Positions 45,721 to 63,483 of a DNA stretch of 64,000 bases are shown here, piece by piece. How positions within the stretch are numbered: position 1 is the first letter of the stretch; each line of letters begins with the position of its first letter. The stretch comes from Synaphobranchus kaupii (Eukaryota; Chordata; Actinopteri; Anguilliformes; Synaphobranchidae). The translations under genes and the position numbers were made by a program. A model generated the notes under the pieces. It ran no database searches. It saw only the letters and a program-made list of their open reading frames with translations, and was not told the DNA's origin. Where the stretch lies: NCBI GenBank assembly GCA_029718625.1, contig CM056380.1, forward strand, positions 114,586,746 through 114,650,745, in the 5' to 3' direction.

Positions 45721-46708
45721 CGATCAATCATCATTGGATACAAATCTAACAGAGCTTAGAGATACACTGTCGCTAGTTATCTTTAGAGTTAGTAACACGC
45801 AAGCCAAGAGAGCACAAACGACCTCTCCAGTACTGACTGAATTTCCACATGTTAAACCCGCAGCACAACATCAGCTCTGGCCACATCCCACTTCCTCACG
45901 GGGAAAGCCAAGCAACGCTCCTCCCCAGATGTCCTACAGCTCTAACTGGGTATATGTCATTCTGGTACAAGTAAAAAATGTACCAGTCGAACTGCTGGCG
46001 GCGAATCCATCACCAAGCAAACGCGAATTCACTTGCTGCACGCTTGCTATTCCTATCCATATCAAGACTCGTGAGAAATCAAAACTTGTAAATACCCCTA
46101 TGTCATTTAAGACATCACTGAATAACGCTTGAAATTAACTTTAACTCTGAATTAGAAGTTTCATGTAAACTCGTTTAAAAGTTTTTGTATGTAAGAAGTT
46201 TAGTGTAATTTAATGCAAAACAAAGTTCAGGTTGTTAAATATTAAATCAGCGGATAATAAAATAAGCATTTAGTGATTATATACATGTATGTGCAATAAT
46301 CTATGTAGAATGTAGAAAAACACACTTTTAAAAAAGGATCCAAATAAATCATTGCACATTGGCACACACTTGGCCAATCGTGTTTCCGTGAGAACTACAG
46401 ATTATCATAATTGGCTATGAGCTTCACTATCAGTACAGCTCGCCAGAAACAGGATAGATGCTATCTCAAACATGCACGTAACTGGGGTTCCATATTCCCG
46501 TGCTAATTGCATTAATTATAGATGTTCATGTATACATCCTGTTCAAAAATCCTTAATTATACAGTTTAACAGATACTGTTATGTTCAAATAAAGAACAAT
46601 CATGTTAGAACATCTTGAACATAATTATGAATGGGAAAGTAAACACGGTAGGATAAAAAATAATAATAATTCAACGTCAAGTACATAGCAGTCACAATAT
46701 AAAAAGTA

Positions 46709-46977
46709 CACTCTCAGGAAAAAAAGGTAGGGTAGGCTACGAAACGTACCTAAAAAGGTACAAACGCTTGCCGCTGGAGTGGTGCCTACCGTGCCTTGTA
46801 GGTACATAGAATTGTACCCCTAGCCAACGATATGTAACTAATTTGTACCTTTTTTTGTTTGAAAAGGTCCTTATTAATATCCAAATAGAACATTATTGTA
46901 CTTTCAGGGTACATTTGGGAAATGTGTTCCTTAAAGAAAAAAAATGTACCTCTACTGTATCTTTATTTCTGAGAGTG
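46709..46977. mobile_element. MITE with CACTCTCAG termini
   Basis: Left CACTCTCAGGAAAAAAAGGT; right CTTTATTTCTGAGAGTG. TA flanks both ends (46707-46708 and 46978-46979). GGTACA/TGTACC words are spread through the interior. Confidence 0.8.
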
Positions 46978-46979
46978 TA

Positions 46980-49489
46980 GGCAATACCACTGACCACACT
47001 AAAAATGCAGCACGCTAGTGGATTTTATATACATTTTGCATTGCCCATTCTCTTCAACTCCACAAGACTTAGAACACTTCTGTCTACGGGAGTGTGCATG
47101 ACGGAATGTGCTTAGCAGCATATATTACTATGTTGAGTTCAGTTAACTGTAAAATACTCTCAACAGGTCATTTTGATAATCTATTCCAGCGTCATCATTT
47201 TTCACATTGTGTTTTCACAGCACTCCAATGTGACCAGATTTATTCAGAGAAGCACTGTCTGTAGTTATTCAATATCATCTGATATCATTAACATGGAATG
47301 CTCGATGAAAAAGCTTTAAACCAATTCACGAGACATACAAGCAAACAGATGCCATACATCTCAGAGTTATTGAAGTACAATTATTTAGAGATGATTCTGT
47401 TAATGTAGCAGAGCAGGAGATGCAAACTAACTACTGGTAAGTATAAATGCTTTCACTGAGGCCTACTGAACTAAAAATATGGCCACATAAAAATTGGCGA
47501 AAATTTCCAACACTTTCATATGTTTAGATGTTAAATCTACTGTAAAAAAATTATACTTGGTGAGTGAATGAGGAGAATCCAGTGTATCCTGAAGCTAATC
47601 AAAATACATTTCAGACTGTCCATGATATGAAGGTTAGGGGACTGACTGTATAAAGCAGGAGTTGCAGTTGGTTTAGCACTAAACAAGGTAAATAAGCTGT
47701 GTAGACACATGAATGTATATGCCAGATTTGGGGAGCATACACAGTAGTTCTCTAGATGACCTCTGATGGGACCTAGCTGTAAGGCTGTAGTATCATGGAT
47801 ACTGGGTTGTGTGGCTGGTTTTCATACACTTTGTACCAAATAGCATGTGAAACCAGCCACCATTCATGGTACTACAGCCTCACAGGTACTATCCCTTATG
47901 AAAATGTAATATACTGCAGTATATTTTAATTATATTGTGAAGATAATTTTGATATATTTAAAATATCCTGCAGTATATTCTTTTTCCGTAAGGGATGGCA
48001 ATATTTATGATACGTTATACCCAATTATCAATTACTAAAGTTATTTTATTTATTTTTTTAAACAAGTTTTTTTCTTTTTTTTTTGTCCAATGAAAGAGCT
48101 TACTTGCCAGATATGCAAATTGATCCCTGGTGTCCCTCCCAGCTGTGTGACATCACCCTGCCTGACAGGTTTTGACTGTTACATTACCTTCCCCATGGCA
48201 GACAGTGAATCCCTGCATTGCTAGCTCGTGTGACACATTACATTGCATTTAGGCACTTGGCAGATGATCTTATCCAAAACAACTACCAGAAGTGCATGCA
48301 TAAAGTTTTAAGCAACCAGTAAGGCTGATGCCAAGCGATGGTCACAAACAACGATAGCAGTTCACACATGAACTAGAAAATAAAAAAGTACCATAGCAGA
48401 TACTAGAGATTTGAGGGTATTGTTAAATGTAGCATAGATACCGCTAGTTACCTTACCCCCATGATATATACTGATAAATGAGTTGTGTTAAGTTGAGCCA
48501 CAATGCAATGCAAATTGGTGTGTTTGCAACCTTCTGTAGAGCATGGTGATATTGCTGTTCTGACTATACTCGGTAGGTAATTCCACCACTAGGGCACAAA
48601 AGTAGAGAAGAAGATGTAACCTTGAGGAGGAAACTTTTAGGGAACGTACAGAAAGGAAATCAGAGGACGCGGGGACTGTCCTGGCAGGTGTGTCACGTTC
48701 GGTACTAGATTGCAGGTAAGCACACTTTAAGAGTTTTATTCCGGCCACAGCATTGCTATACCACCGCACGGCTGGACCTCTTGGTTTGGCGGAATTTCCC
48801 CACACGGCAAAGCAATTTTCCCCAAAGGGTTTTGTATTATTGAATTCGCTCTAACAAGAAGCACTGGTTCACAGTTGAGCTAGGTTTCAAAATTACATTT
48901 ATTCATCTAATGAAAAATAGAGCACATGAAAATTTCTGACAGGTTTTCAGAAAATGATTCTGTTTTAGAGACTATTTAGCACCGTGGGATTGCAGGCAAG
49001 GAGCATGGTTTAAGCTATGCTGTGGTGGTTGATAGACATATTTACACCTATATAATATATCAAAGGAGGAATCACTTGTTTGTGATGTGAGGGGAACTAT
49101 GCACAAGCCCGTTGGGCTTCCTTTCCCCTCCTAGCACTGACACTTTATGTGCTGAATAAAAAATAAACTAAACTACTATATATAAATAATAAAAAAACAT
49201 TTAAAGGATAAGCATTATATGTTACTTTTTTACTGAATCCATAAATATGTTTTAATCACTGAAAATAATGAAGTGAGTTGTACACTTTGCTTTTTCCTGG
49301 CTGTACACCAATGTTTCCTCACACTGTACAAATGTCTTTTTAAGTATTTTATTTAAATCTTTAAACCTTCACTATGATGAAAAATAAAACACTGCAGAAT
49401 TATTTTTTTAAATGGCTGTTATATCACACTGCTGGCAAAGTAGTCTATCGGTGTATGACAGTCTTTTTTTCTTTCATGAAGATACAACA
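46980..49489. other. Intergenic sequence between ipmk and cisd1
   Basis: No gene recognised apart from the palindrome at 47893-47994. Around 48240-48330 there is a diverged stretch (TTAGGCACTTGGCAGATGAT) resembling a SINE 3' end in reverse. Confidence 0.45.
47893..47994. mobile_element. Miniature palindrome, copy 2
   Basis: CCCTTATG to CGTAAGGG. Same arms and TTGTGAAGATAATTTTGATA centre as the copy at 40627, in inverted orientation. Confidence 0.8.
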
Positions 49490-49491
49490 TA

Positions 49492-50638
49492 CAGATGTGC
49501 TCAAATTTGTTGGTACCCCCTGGTAAAGATGGGTAAAAAGGGTTATAAAAAAATTCACCGTTTGGTGAATTAGCTTAATCTCACACTGAAAAAATGAGAC
49601 AAATCCAACCTTTAATAGACGTTCATTTATTATGAGAAAAAAAAAATCCCTCATCAAGAAATAATTCTTTTTAACAAAACCACATTGGCCACAATTATTG
49701 GTACCCCTGAATTTATATATTGAATAAAGTAATAATTTTTTATATTTGGTCGGATATCTTTGCATGCCATGACTTCCTGATGTCTGTGACCCAACAACAT
49801 CAAAAGACTCTTGATATCTTATTTTCTGGTACTCTTACAAGCGATACTAAATGTCTCTGCATTTGAATGGATCTCTATGGGAATTGGGGGGTGGGACTAG
49901 ATTTAGCTGTAAATTACACTTGAACAGTATGGAACACATGGTTGGCTAAATGGCTCTAAGTCATCAAGGGTCTGACGTATCAAACAAGCCTTAAACCATC
50001 ACTTTGCTGCCAGAAATACAGTAGATATGGATGGATAACTTGCATGGTTTCTTCTCCTGACTTATTTTTCCATAGAGTTCAATAGGAAAATTTGTCAGGA
50101 GAAACAACCCTTAAAGTGATCCATCCATATCTACTGCATATCTGGCAGCAGAGTGATGGTTTGAGGCTTGTTTGATACCTCAGACCCTTGATGACTTAGA
50201 GCCATTTTACCAACCATGTATTCCATACTGTTCCAGTGTAATTTACAGCTAAATCTAGTCCCACCCCCAAATTCCCATAGAGATCCATTCAAATGCAGAG
50301 ACGTTATAGTATCGCTTGTAAGAGTACCCGAAAAGATATCAAGAGTCTTTTGATGTTGTTGGGTCACAGACATCAGGAAGTCATGGCATGCAAAGATATG
50401 CGACTTTATTCAATATATAAATGCAGGGGTACCAGTAATTGTGGCCAACGTGGTTTTGTTAAAAATTATTATTTCTTTATGAGGGATTTTTTTTTCTCAT
50501 AATAAATGAACGTCAATTAAAGGTTGGATTTTTCTAATTTTTTCAGTGTGAGATTAAGCTAATTCACCAAACGGTGAATTTTTTATAACCCTTTTTACTC
50601 ATCTTTACCAGGGGTACCAACAAATTTGACCACGTCTG
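49492..50638. mobile_element. 1.15-kb near-perfect palindrome with TA target duplication
   Basis: Two arms of about 560 bases are inverted copies of each other. The left arm opens CAGATGTGCTCAAATTTGTT, the right arm closes with AACAAATTTGACCACGTCTG. TA flanks both ends (49490-49491 and 50639-50640). Mirrored landmarks include TGGCCACAATTATTGGTACC, GATATCTTTGCATGCCATGA and GATCTCTATGGGAATT. The short loop is near 50060-50095. The left arm has a 106-codon minus frame and the right arm a 69-codon plus frame; neither looks like a protein. Ends and TA suggest a Tc1/mariner-type non-autonomous hairpin. Confidence 0.9.
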
Positions 50639-50640
50639 TA

Positions 50641-51549
50641 GGTCAAGGAACCATTCCATAAATGGATGAATCCCATGCGTTCAATCAGAAGAATTCTATT
50701 ATCAACGGTGATTCAAACTGTATAAAAAGCAGTCATCCGGCCTCTCTAAACAGACCACATTTTAGTCTCACACTTTTGTAAAGAGGTGCTCCATGCCAAC
50801 ATTCAAAATTGCACTATGTCTCATATGAAAGGCATGAGGACCACTCAATATCAATCCCTGATTGAAGGACAATCTCTCTGCCCAAAACACTGTACTTCAC
50901 ACCAACAAGACAATTATTTGAACCATCTTCAGTTAACAAAAAATAAATTAATTAAAAAAACAAAATTACAGGAAATAAATAACTACTAAATATCCAAGTA
51001 AATATGTTGAAATTACAATAGCAATTACATTCCTCAAATCATATTGTGAAAATTTGAAATACCAATACATAACCACTTTTTTCTATACACAATGTAACTG
51101 CAGTCACAGAAAACAAAAAAACAGATTATAATTTATTTAATTCAGATATGATTAACTGTAGCCTGCTTTCTATCAGTGTCATGTCTTTACTAAACAAAGG
51201 GAAACAATGTCTAAAATCCGCAACAAAAAAACAAAAACTGAGATTGAATTACACAAAATGAACCCGTTGCCCTAAGCATTAGACATGGCTGACACAACAC
51301 CACTAGCAAAGCAGTCTATTCCCTGATTTAACAAATGATAATCTGACAACACACTCAATGAAACAGATGAAGTGCTGTGTCATTTTTGATATTAATGCAG
51401 CCACATGTAAGGCAAAGCCTACTCCAATCAATGTGCATACAAACACTCTATATGGATTGTTGGTATTACATATTAATCAATTAAATATTTCCACGCGAGA
51501 CGAAATTGTGTGCGTTCGGCAGCGTTTTTGGGGAATTGCAGAGATGGCT
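50641..51549. other. Downstream sequence of cisd1
   Basis: AT-rich, with a candidate polyadenylation signal for cisd1 at 51132-51137 (TTTATT on the plus strand). No separate gene seen. Confidence 0.45.
51132..51137 (-). terminator. Candidate polyadenylation signal for cisd1
   Basis: AATAAA on the minus strand, about 410 bases after the stop codon. Position is plausible; not proven. Confidence 0.4.
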
Positions 51550-51639
51550 TCATGCCTCCTTCCTCTTCACAATGAGGGGGCCAACGTTATCGCCGGTCTC
51601 CTGATTGTGTTTCGTGTGGGAGCCATCACACAGCGGAAA
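51550..51639 (-). CDS. cisd1: cisd1 coding exon 3
   Basis: 90 bases, acceptor CTCCTTCAG. Encodes [20 protein letters not shown], then PLIVKRKEA and TGA. Carries the Cys and His ligands of the CDGSH motif. Confidence 0.95.
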   Translation of the reverse strand, partial: FPLCDGSHTKHNQETGDNVGPLIVKRKEA

Positions 51640-53393
51640 CTGAAGGAGGAGCAAATACAAAATTCTGTTTAAAATTCTAAAGGTTTCCAAGGCCATAATG
51701 TAAAGAAATCATTCTCCCATGCAAATTAAATGAACAAATTCTGCACGATAAGGCATGAAATTACTGACGCAAAGTGTGAATTTCCTACCATTACGGCCTC
51801 TACTTTGAGTAAGCTCGCAATGGTACATAATCTGTATAAATGGAAAGGCCAAGTAATGTGCAAACTCTTGAATCATTTTAAAATGAAAGTCAAGCACCAC
51901 AAATGTGATGCAGAGCAATTCATTAATGTCAACTTAACCATAGAAAGAGATCCACTTTGATGAGAATCCTATGCTTGTAATATTTTTATATTCAATTATG
52001 ATTCGTCTGAAATTGTGTCATTGGCAGTTCCACCAAAAAATATCTGGAGGTCCACATATTGGACACAAATTGTATAATGTAATGACTGTGGCAACCTACT
52101 GAGTTTTATTATTTACCTTCTTGGACCGCCAGCACCTGCAGTATACTGCTTTGTCTCCTAGGTCCTCAATGTCAAAAGCATGCACCACTTTTGGGTTGTC
52201 TTTCTGCAGATCCAAGTTTACCCAGGACTTACAGTTCTTATCTTTGGAGAAAAATGTTTTATAGACTAATGCACCCACTGCTGCTGTCCCCACAGCCAAA
52301 GAGATTGCTGCTATCAGTTCAGCTATGGACAAAGAAAAAAATTCAAATCAATTATTATTTAGGGTAATGCAAACATATATACAAATACAGTGCTGTGCAA
52401 ATTTCTACTCTGATACATGTGCAGTAGCGCAATGAGAGGGGGCGGAGGGTTAGGACGATTCCGCGGGTAATGACTGACAGGGATGGGGTGTCCTGGGGTA
52501 GTGGAACCCAATGTGTGATCTTTTCGTGGGCCACAAACTCCCTGGTGGGTCCCCTGTGCATGTGTAAATCATAATTGTGAAATGTAAATACACCTTCATG
52601 AAAATGAGCATCTACGAAATGAATGCACAATGCACCTTATTGCGAGCATCCCTTTTGTCCCTTCAAGCCCTCAAAAACGCTCCAAATGAGCATGGCATAA
52701 TATCTCGTGGAATGATGTCCCACGTTTCTTCCAGAGCCTTCCAGAGATTGTGTAAATTGCTGTTAATTCGTTTTATCTCTTATTATTATTTGTTTACGTT
52801 AGCTTCAATGATGAACAAAATTGTTGTATGCAAAACACCTTTTGCGATTTCGCCATGTTTATACCACCTAGCCGACACTCAGATACTTGTCTCCAGCTAT
52901 ATTATTTGTAGCTACGGGATTGATCTAGAAGGGTCGTCATGAAATTACTGTACCACATTAGATATAAAATATGTCATGTGCACAACGCACTTCATTATGA
53001 CCTTCTTCTAGAACAGTCTAAGCTACAAATTATCTATACATGAGTCGGTTCTTAGCAGGCGCCGTGCGGATTAACCTTTTCTACATCTGAAGCGCGTAAA
53101 CATAAGTTATGGCTAACTCATCACAAGTTAACTAGCTACGATAAAGACTATTAGCTAGCCATATTTAACCAAGTGGCTCTGAGACCAAACACAGCGAAAC
53201 GGACCATTTCAACAGCCAGACATATTGTGCGTTGAAAGGATAGCTAGCTAGCGTTAGCTACCTAGAAAAAGCGATGCAAAGCTGTATAATTATAAACTCT
53301 CCCTTAGCTCGCCATTTAATTAGTTAGCTAGCCAGCCTGCTAATTCAAGGAATCCCCAAAGCTTATACCTTTAGATATAGTATTTGAGCTCAT
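51550..53393 (-). CDS. cisd1: CDGSH iron-sulfur domain protein 1 (mitoNEET), three exons
   Basis: MitoNEET is a homodimeric 2Fe-2S protein anchored by its N-terminus in the outer mitochondrial membrane, facing the cytosol, involved in iron and redox handling. Exons: 53393-53369, 52322-52117 and 51639-51550, giving 106 residues (human 108), with all phases correct. Residues about 10-30 ([20 protein letters not shown]) form the single membrane anchor. The cluster ligands are all present: Cys70, Cys72, Cys81 and His85 in [17 protein letters not shown]. The soluble core is close to human ([28 protein letters not shown]). It lies head to head with ube2d1 and tail towards ipmk. Confidence 0.96.
52117..52322 (-). 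CDS. cisd1: cisd1 coding exon 2
   Basis: 206 bases, acceptor TGTCCATAG, donor GTAAAT. Encodes the membrane anchor and the core up to CRCWRSKK. An ATG three codons upstream of the acceptor keeps the frame open but lies in the intron. Confidence 0.96.
53369..53393 (-). CDS. cisd1: cisd1 coding exon 1
   Basis: 25 bases encoding MSSNTISK plus one base, donor GTATAA. Very short, as in vertebrate CISD1. The ATG was chosen because the phase joins exon 2 (giving KAELIAA) and the sequence resembles the MS-start of the family. Least secure of the three exons. Confidence 0.8.
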
Positions 53394-53909
53394 GACTCCA
53401 AATTTCACCAACTCAGTTGACTTCAGTTTTATATCTATGTTTGATCTTCCTCCTCTTCTTTAATTTAGCTCGTTTTTAATGATAACCGATGTTTTGTGAT
53501 ATTATGTATTTGCCAAGACCAGTTAGCTTGATGCTTGAGTGCGGCAGAAACCGGAAGAATTCTGCTCCCAGTGGTTGGATCTTAGTATGATTTCTATACG
53601 CGGTTTGCAGTTTTTAAACCTTTCCAACCGAAATTATTTTCTACAGTTCAGAAAATTATTTCCTTTGGTACACATGCTCAAAATAGGCCAAAAAACACAA
53701 ATCCAAAAAAAAAATATTGTGTAACATTTTATTTTTGAGAAAAAAAATGATGCCATATGGCATCATTGGGCTGCAACGGTCAATTTCCTTTTTTTCCAGG
53801 AACATTTGAATTTTGTATTCAGGCTGGTAGTTTCAAATTTAATAACCATTTAACACACATCAAATGTAACACTGGTAGAAATAATGCATTTAAACATTTA
53901 ATTTCATTA
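53394..53909. other. Intergenic region upstream of cisd1
   Basis: Lies between the cisd1 start and the minisatellite. Its cisd1-proximal part should hold the cisd1 promoter. No core element was recognised. Confidence 0.4.
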
Positions 53910-54420
53910 GAGGGGGCCAGAGGGCCATTAGGTAGGGCATTAGGGGCTAAGGGGGCCAGGGCCAATGGTAGAGAGGACATTAGGGGCAGAGAGAGCCAGG
54001 ACAGGGCCAATGGTAGAGAGGGCATTGGGGGAAGTGGGGGACAGGGCCAATGTTAGAAAGGGCATTAGGGGCAGAGGGGGCCAGGGCCAATGTTAGAGTG
54101 GGCATCAGGCACAGAGAGGGCCAGGACAGGGCCACTAGTAGAGAGGGCATTAGGGGCAGAGGGGGCCAGGGCTAATAGTAGAGAGGGCATTAGGGGCAGA
54201 GGGGGACAGGGACAATGGTAGAGAGGGCATTAGGGGCAGAGAGGGCCAGGGACAATGGTAGAGTGGGCATTAGGTGCAGAGGGGGCCAGGGCCAATAGTA
54301 GAGAGGGCATTAGGGGCAGAGGGGGCCAGGGCCAATAGTACAGAGGGCATTAGATATAGAGAGGGCATTAGGGGCAGAGGGGGCCAGGGCCAGTGGTAGA
54401 GAGGGCACTAGGAGCAGAGC
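53910..54420 (+). repeat. 40-bp G-rich minisatellite, about 12 copies
   Basis: The unit reads GAGAGGGCATTAGGGGCAGA followed by GGGGGCCAGGGCCAATGGTA, with substitutions between copies. The purine-rich strand is plus. It sits between the divergent starts of cisd1 and ube2d1. Confidence 0.93.
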
Positions 54421-55290
54421 AAGACTATGAAAACATGAATTACTGTATGCACAATTACTAATGCTTTGGCAGCAATAATTTAATAAAATTAAATATAATA
54501 CTTCATCATAATTAATTATGGCTCAAATTAATATGTAATTACATTTAAATTTATGAAATTATGTTTCTTAAGTTTAGATTATGTTCTTGAAATATTTTTA
54601 ATTTAAATAATCAATGCTGTAAAGTATGCTGTGCACCAAGTGATATAATACAAAACTGGAGAACAATGACCACTTATGCCCAATGATTCTATATGGCATC
54701 ACTGTTTCTGAACACCATGCCAATGATACCATACATAGAAAATATAAACATAATTCAACAAATCAAATATTTGACTAATAATCAACATCTCCCATGACTG
54801 TTAAACACAGATTGTTCAAAGTTATACATATTTAACATTTTGATATATTTTTGACAAAACAGCCAGAAATCAGAGTTGTGCTGACCTCACGACCAGGGTG
54901 CCTTGAAACAACCCCCCACCCCCCCACCTCTGTAAAATAATGTTGACAGAAAAGCTCCAATTTACCTTTTTTTATATTTATATATACTGTATAATTATTG
55001 TGAGTGTGTGTGTGTGTGGCCCATGGTGTGGCCTAATCTAACTTCGTCAGAAGATAAACATGCATCTTTCTTGTTGTCGCTTTAAGAGGAGGGGTTAACT
55101 TAAAAACTCTGTATCCCATAATGCAATTGTTCTAACTTTCCTGAACAAAAGGCGGAAACAAAAGAAATCGCAAAAATCCTAAAACACACCCTTGTGAGCG
55201 GTTCGGGGAAATAGACACAAATAGGTTGCTTTAAGAGTAGTGGAGCGACAAAAGGTATCGGCAGGTTGTTAACGCCAGAGTTTGGTCGTC
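54421..55290 (+). promoter_or_regulatory. Upstream region of ube2d1 with a ZNF143-like site
   Basis: AT-rich until 55050, then a more GC-balanced stretch up to the start codon. TCCCATAATGCA at 55114-55125 resembles the core of the vertebrate ZNF143/THAP11 promoter element (as I recall it, ACTACAATTCCCATAATGC). No TATA box seen near the ATG. Regulatory function is inferred from position and motif. Confidence 0.4.
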
Positions 55291-61176
<5,886 letters not shown>

Positions 61177-61393
61177 AGAACTGTACATTATAGAGAATTT
61201 TAAAAAAGTAACTTAGGTAATATTATTAAACATAACATACTGTTAACATTTATCATCAAATCGGTCACCATTAATGAATGAACTTAGTATTTTATAGGGA
61301 AATATTCCTCAGTCCAACATTACACAAAAAGGCTTAACATTTTGCATTGCAGTCATTTTCTTTTCTTTTTTCCTTTACTGGGCACTTTTGTTC

Positions 61394-61399
61394 AATAAA
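61394..61399 (+). terminator. Candidate polyadenylation signal for ube2d1
   Basis: AATAAA about 220 bases after the stop codon, in TTCAATAAATCCC. An ATTAAA near 61546 is an alternative. UBE2D transcripts often use several sites, so longer forms are possible. Confidence 0.55.
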
Positions 61400-61599
61400 T
61401 CCCATTTGATATAAATTATTATACAGTTGATTTGCTGGTCACCCGACCCCTCCTCCCTTTAGGTACAGGTTTTTGTTTTTTTTTCCTATTAGAGATTTTT
61501 ATTGTATAGTAAATGCTATACTGGATCTATTTTTATTATTTTGCATTAAAAATATTTAAAAAAGACCTGCAACATTGTGTTTTGTTTTACTTTCATCTA

Positions 61600-63340
61600 C
61601 TCTGAAATGGTCACTGACTACATTTTACAAAGTTATATAATTATATAATTTTAGCGATTATATAATATAGCGATTATGTAATTTGGGCTAATATGTTTTG
61701 TAATAGAATAGGTACATTATATTGAAGCTCCAGGTGACCTCGCCATTTGAAACGGTGCTTTTACACAGGTAGGTCTCTGCACACTTTGGTTGCACCAGAA
61801 ACCTGCACATACACTCACTTTTAATGCCTCTCAATGGTCATCCATGAATTCAATTGTTACTTGTGTAGCTGACTAAATTTAATGTCTTGTTGAAGTTGGC
61901 AAGGCTACTATTGCCATGTTGTGATATGAATTGGATGGAATCCTTCAAACTGGAACGTTTTCTTTGACCTTGAGAAGTCATGGAGGGAATTTGTGATGTT
62001 TGGTAAATCAAGGGAGTACAGCCAGAGCAGAGAGCACACGCTTTCTGTACATTGCCACAATCCTCTGATGAAGGTTTTTAATACAGGAGATCAATGAAGG
62101 GCATGGTCAGCTAATTTGGACAATTGTGTGCTGCCTTCCAGCTGTGATCTATTTCTGTAATTGTTTTTAAAAATACAAGCGTGCAGAAGGACTTTCTTTT
62201 CAGTGGAGGAGGTTGGACATTGGCCTGAGTAATCTGAGTAATCTATATTGGACCACAGTAAAACATTTTCACCAAGGATACATGGGCAGACCAGAGCTGT
62301 TGCACATGAATATCAAAAATGGCTTCCTCTAAGTTGAGGGCTGATTAAAAAATTGAGAGAAGTTGATATGAATTCCTGAAATCAATCAGTTGTCCTTGTG
62401 CACACCTGCTGTAGCCTGCGCAAAATATCCTTTTTTTAAAATTTCTATGATGTGTTACATTTGCAACAAGATATGGGATGGGATGTTTTCACAGATAACT
62501 GGTGGAAATGATTTGGTTTAAAGGAAAACATTTTTCAATACTATTTCTGAAAGTAATCTGCTTTAAATTAGTGAGCTGAGGTAGGAAGGATTCCACAATC
62601 AATACCATTTACTATATATTGCTCATAAAATTATATTTGCCCACAAATGCATATATCAATGGAGCTACTACAAATGCTTGTTATATGCAGCAAATATACC
62701 ATCAACCACCTTGTTTAATATTCTGTTGTTGATTCTGTTCGTATGTCTGCACGACTGAAACCATATGTATTTATGTTATGCAATGTTCAAAATTTGTCCT
62801 TATCCAGTCATAGAAATCAGTTTTCACATGAACACATTATTGGAAAAAGGAAGTTGTGGTGAAGCTGGGAAAAGTGGTTGACGTCATGTTCAGTTTTGAG
62901 TTGAGATCATGGCTGTAGGGGGTGCATGGTTGTGTCTGGACCTGAATGGGAGAGGAGAATTGAGTTCCAGGCAAGAGGATGGCATAAGGCACTTAGGTGC
63001 GATTGCCCGAGTGGCTGTGAGAGGAGGGGGAACATTCTCGGGTTCTCAGGTAGGATGGACCTCTGGACCTCTGGACCTCTGGACCTCTGGACCTCAGGGA
63101 CAACAGACCTGCTAGGGATCAGATGGCACAGAGAACTGACAATCCAGGCAAGAGAGAGCAGAACTTGAGTAGAGGTGACAAAAATACGTTTTTATCATTG
63201 CTGAAACCACCCAATGTGTCATAACGTCCTTATAGTTTTTACGGTGTAAGGTAAATGTATTTATTCATTGATTCATTTATACAATATTGCACATTGTGTT
63301 TTTATCGAATGTACTGTTGCAAATTGCTAGATACAGTAGC
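61600..63340. other. Intergenic sequence between ube2d1 and tfam
   Basis: No exon recognised. A short 8-bp tandem repeat (GACCTCTG, about five copies) is at 63058-63097. The rest is unique AT-rich sequence. Confidence 0.5.
63058..63097 (+). repeat. 8-bp tandem repeat
   Basis: GACCTCTG repeated about five times. The short frame through it, with repeated SGPLDLW-like words, is an artefact. Confidence 0.9.
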
Positions 63341-63483
63341 CTACATCGCGCGCCTCGGGGGCGGGGACTTGAATGAGCACATTTTCAGCGCGGGCAAGCC
63401 GTTATCACACGCGCAGTTATTGTGTGCGTGCTAAACTAGCTAGTAGGTACAGTTTGACTAATGTAGGCCTAACATTAGTCAAA
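63341..63483 (+). promoter_or_regulatory. CpG-rich upstream region of the tfam candidate
   Basis: Contains GCGCGCC, GGGGGCGGGG (Sp1-like) and ACGCGCAG, with several CpGs in an otherwise AT-rich area, fitting a housekeeping-type promoter just 5' of the exon at 63484. Function inferred. Confidence 0.4.

Noticed and set aside
45734..46132. 132-codon plus frame divergent from ipmk
   Set aside because: No recognisable domain and a composition not typical of protein; it lies in the ipmk upstream region and is most likely chance.
49445..50502. Short frames in the arms of the 1.15-kb palindrome
   Set aside because: Low-complexity hydrophobic composition and no transposase motif; the arms are non-coding.
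63058..63097. Frame with repeated DLWTSGP-like residues
   Set aside because: It is an 8-bp tandem repeat read in several frames.
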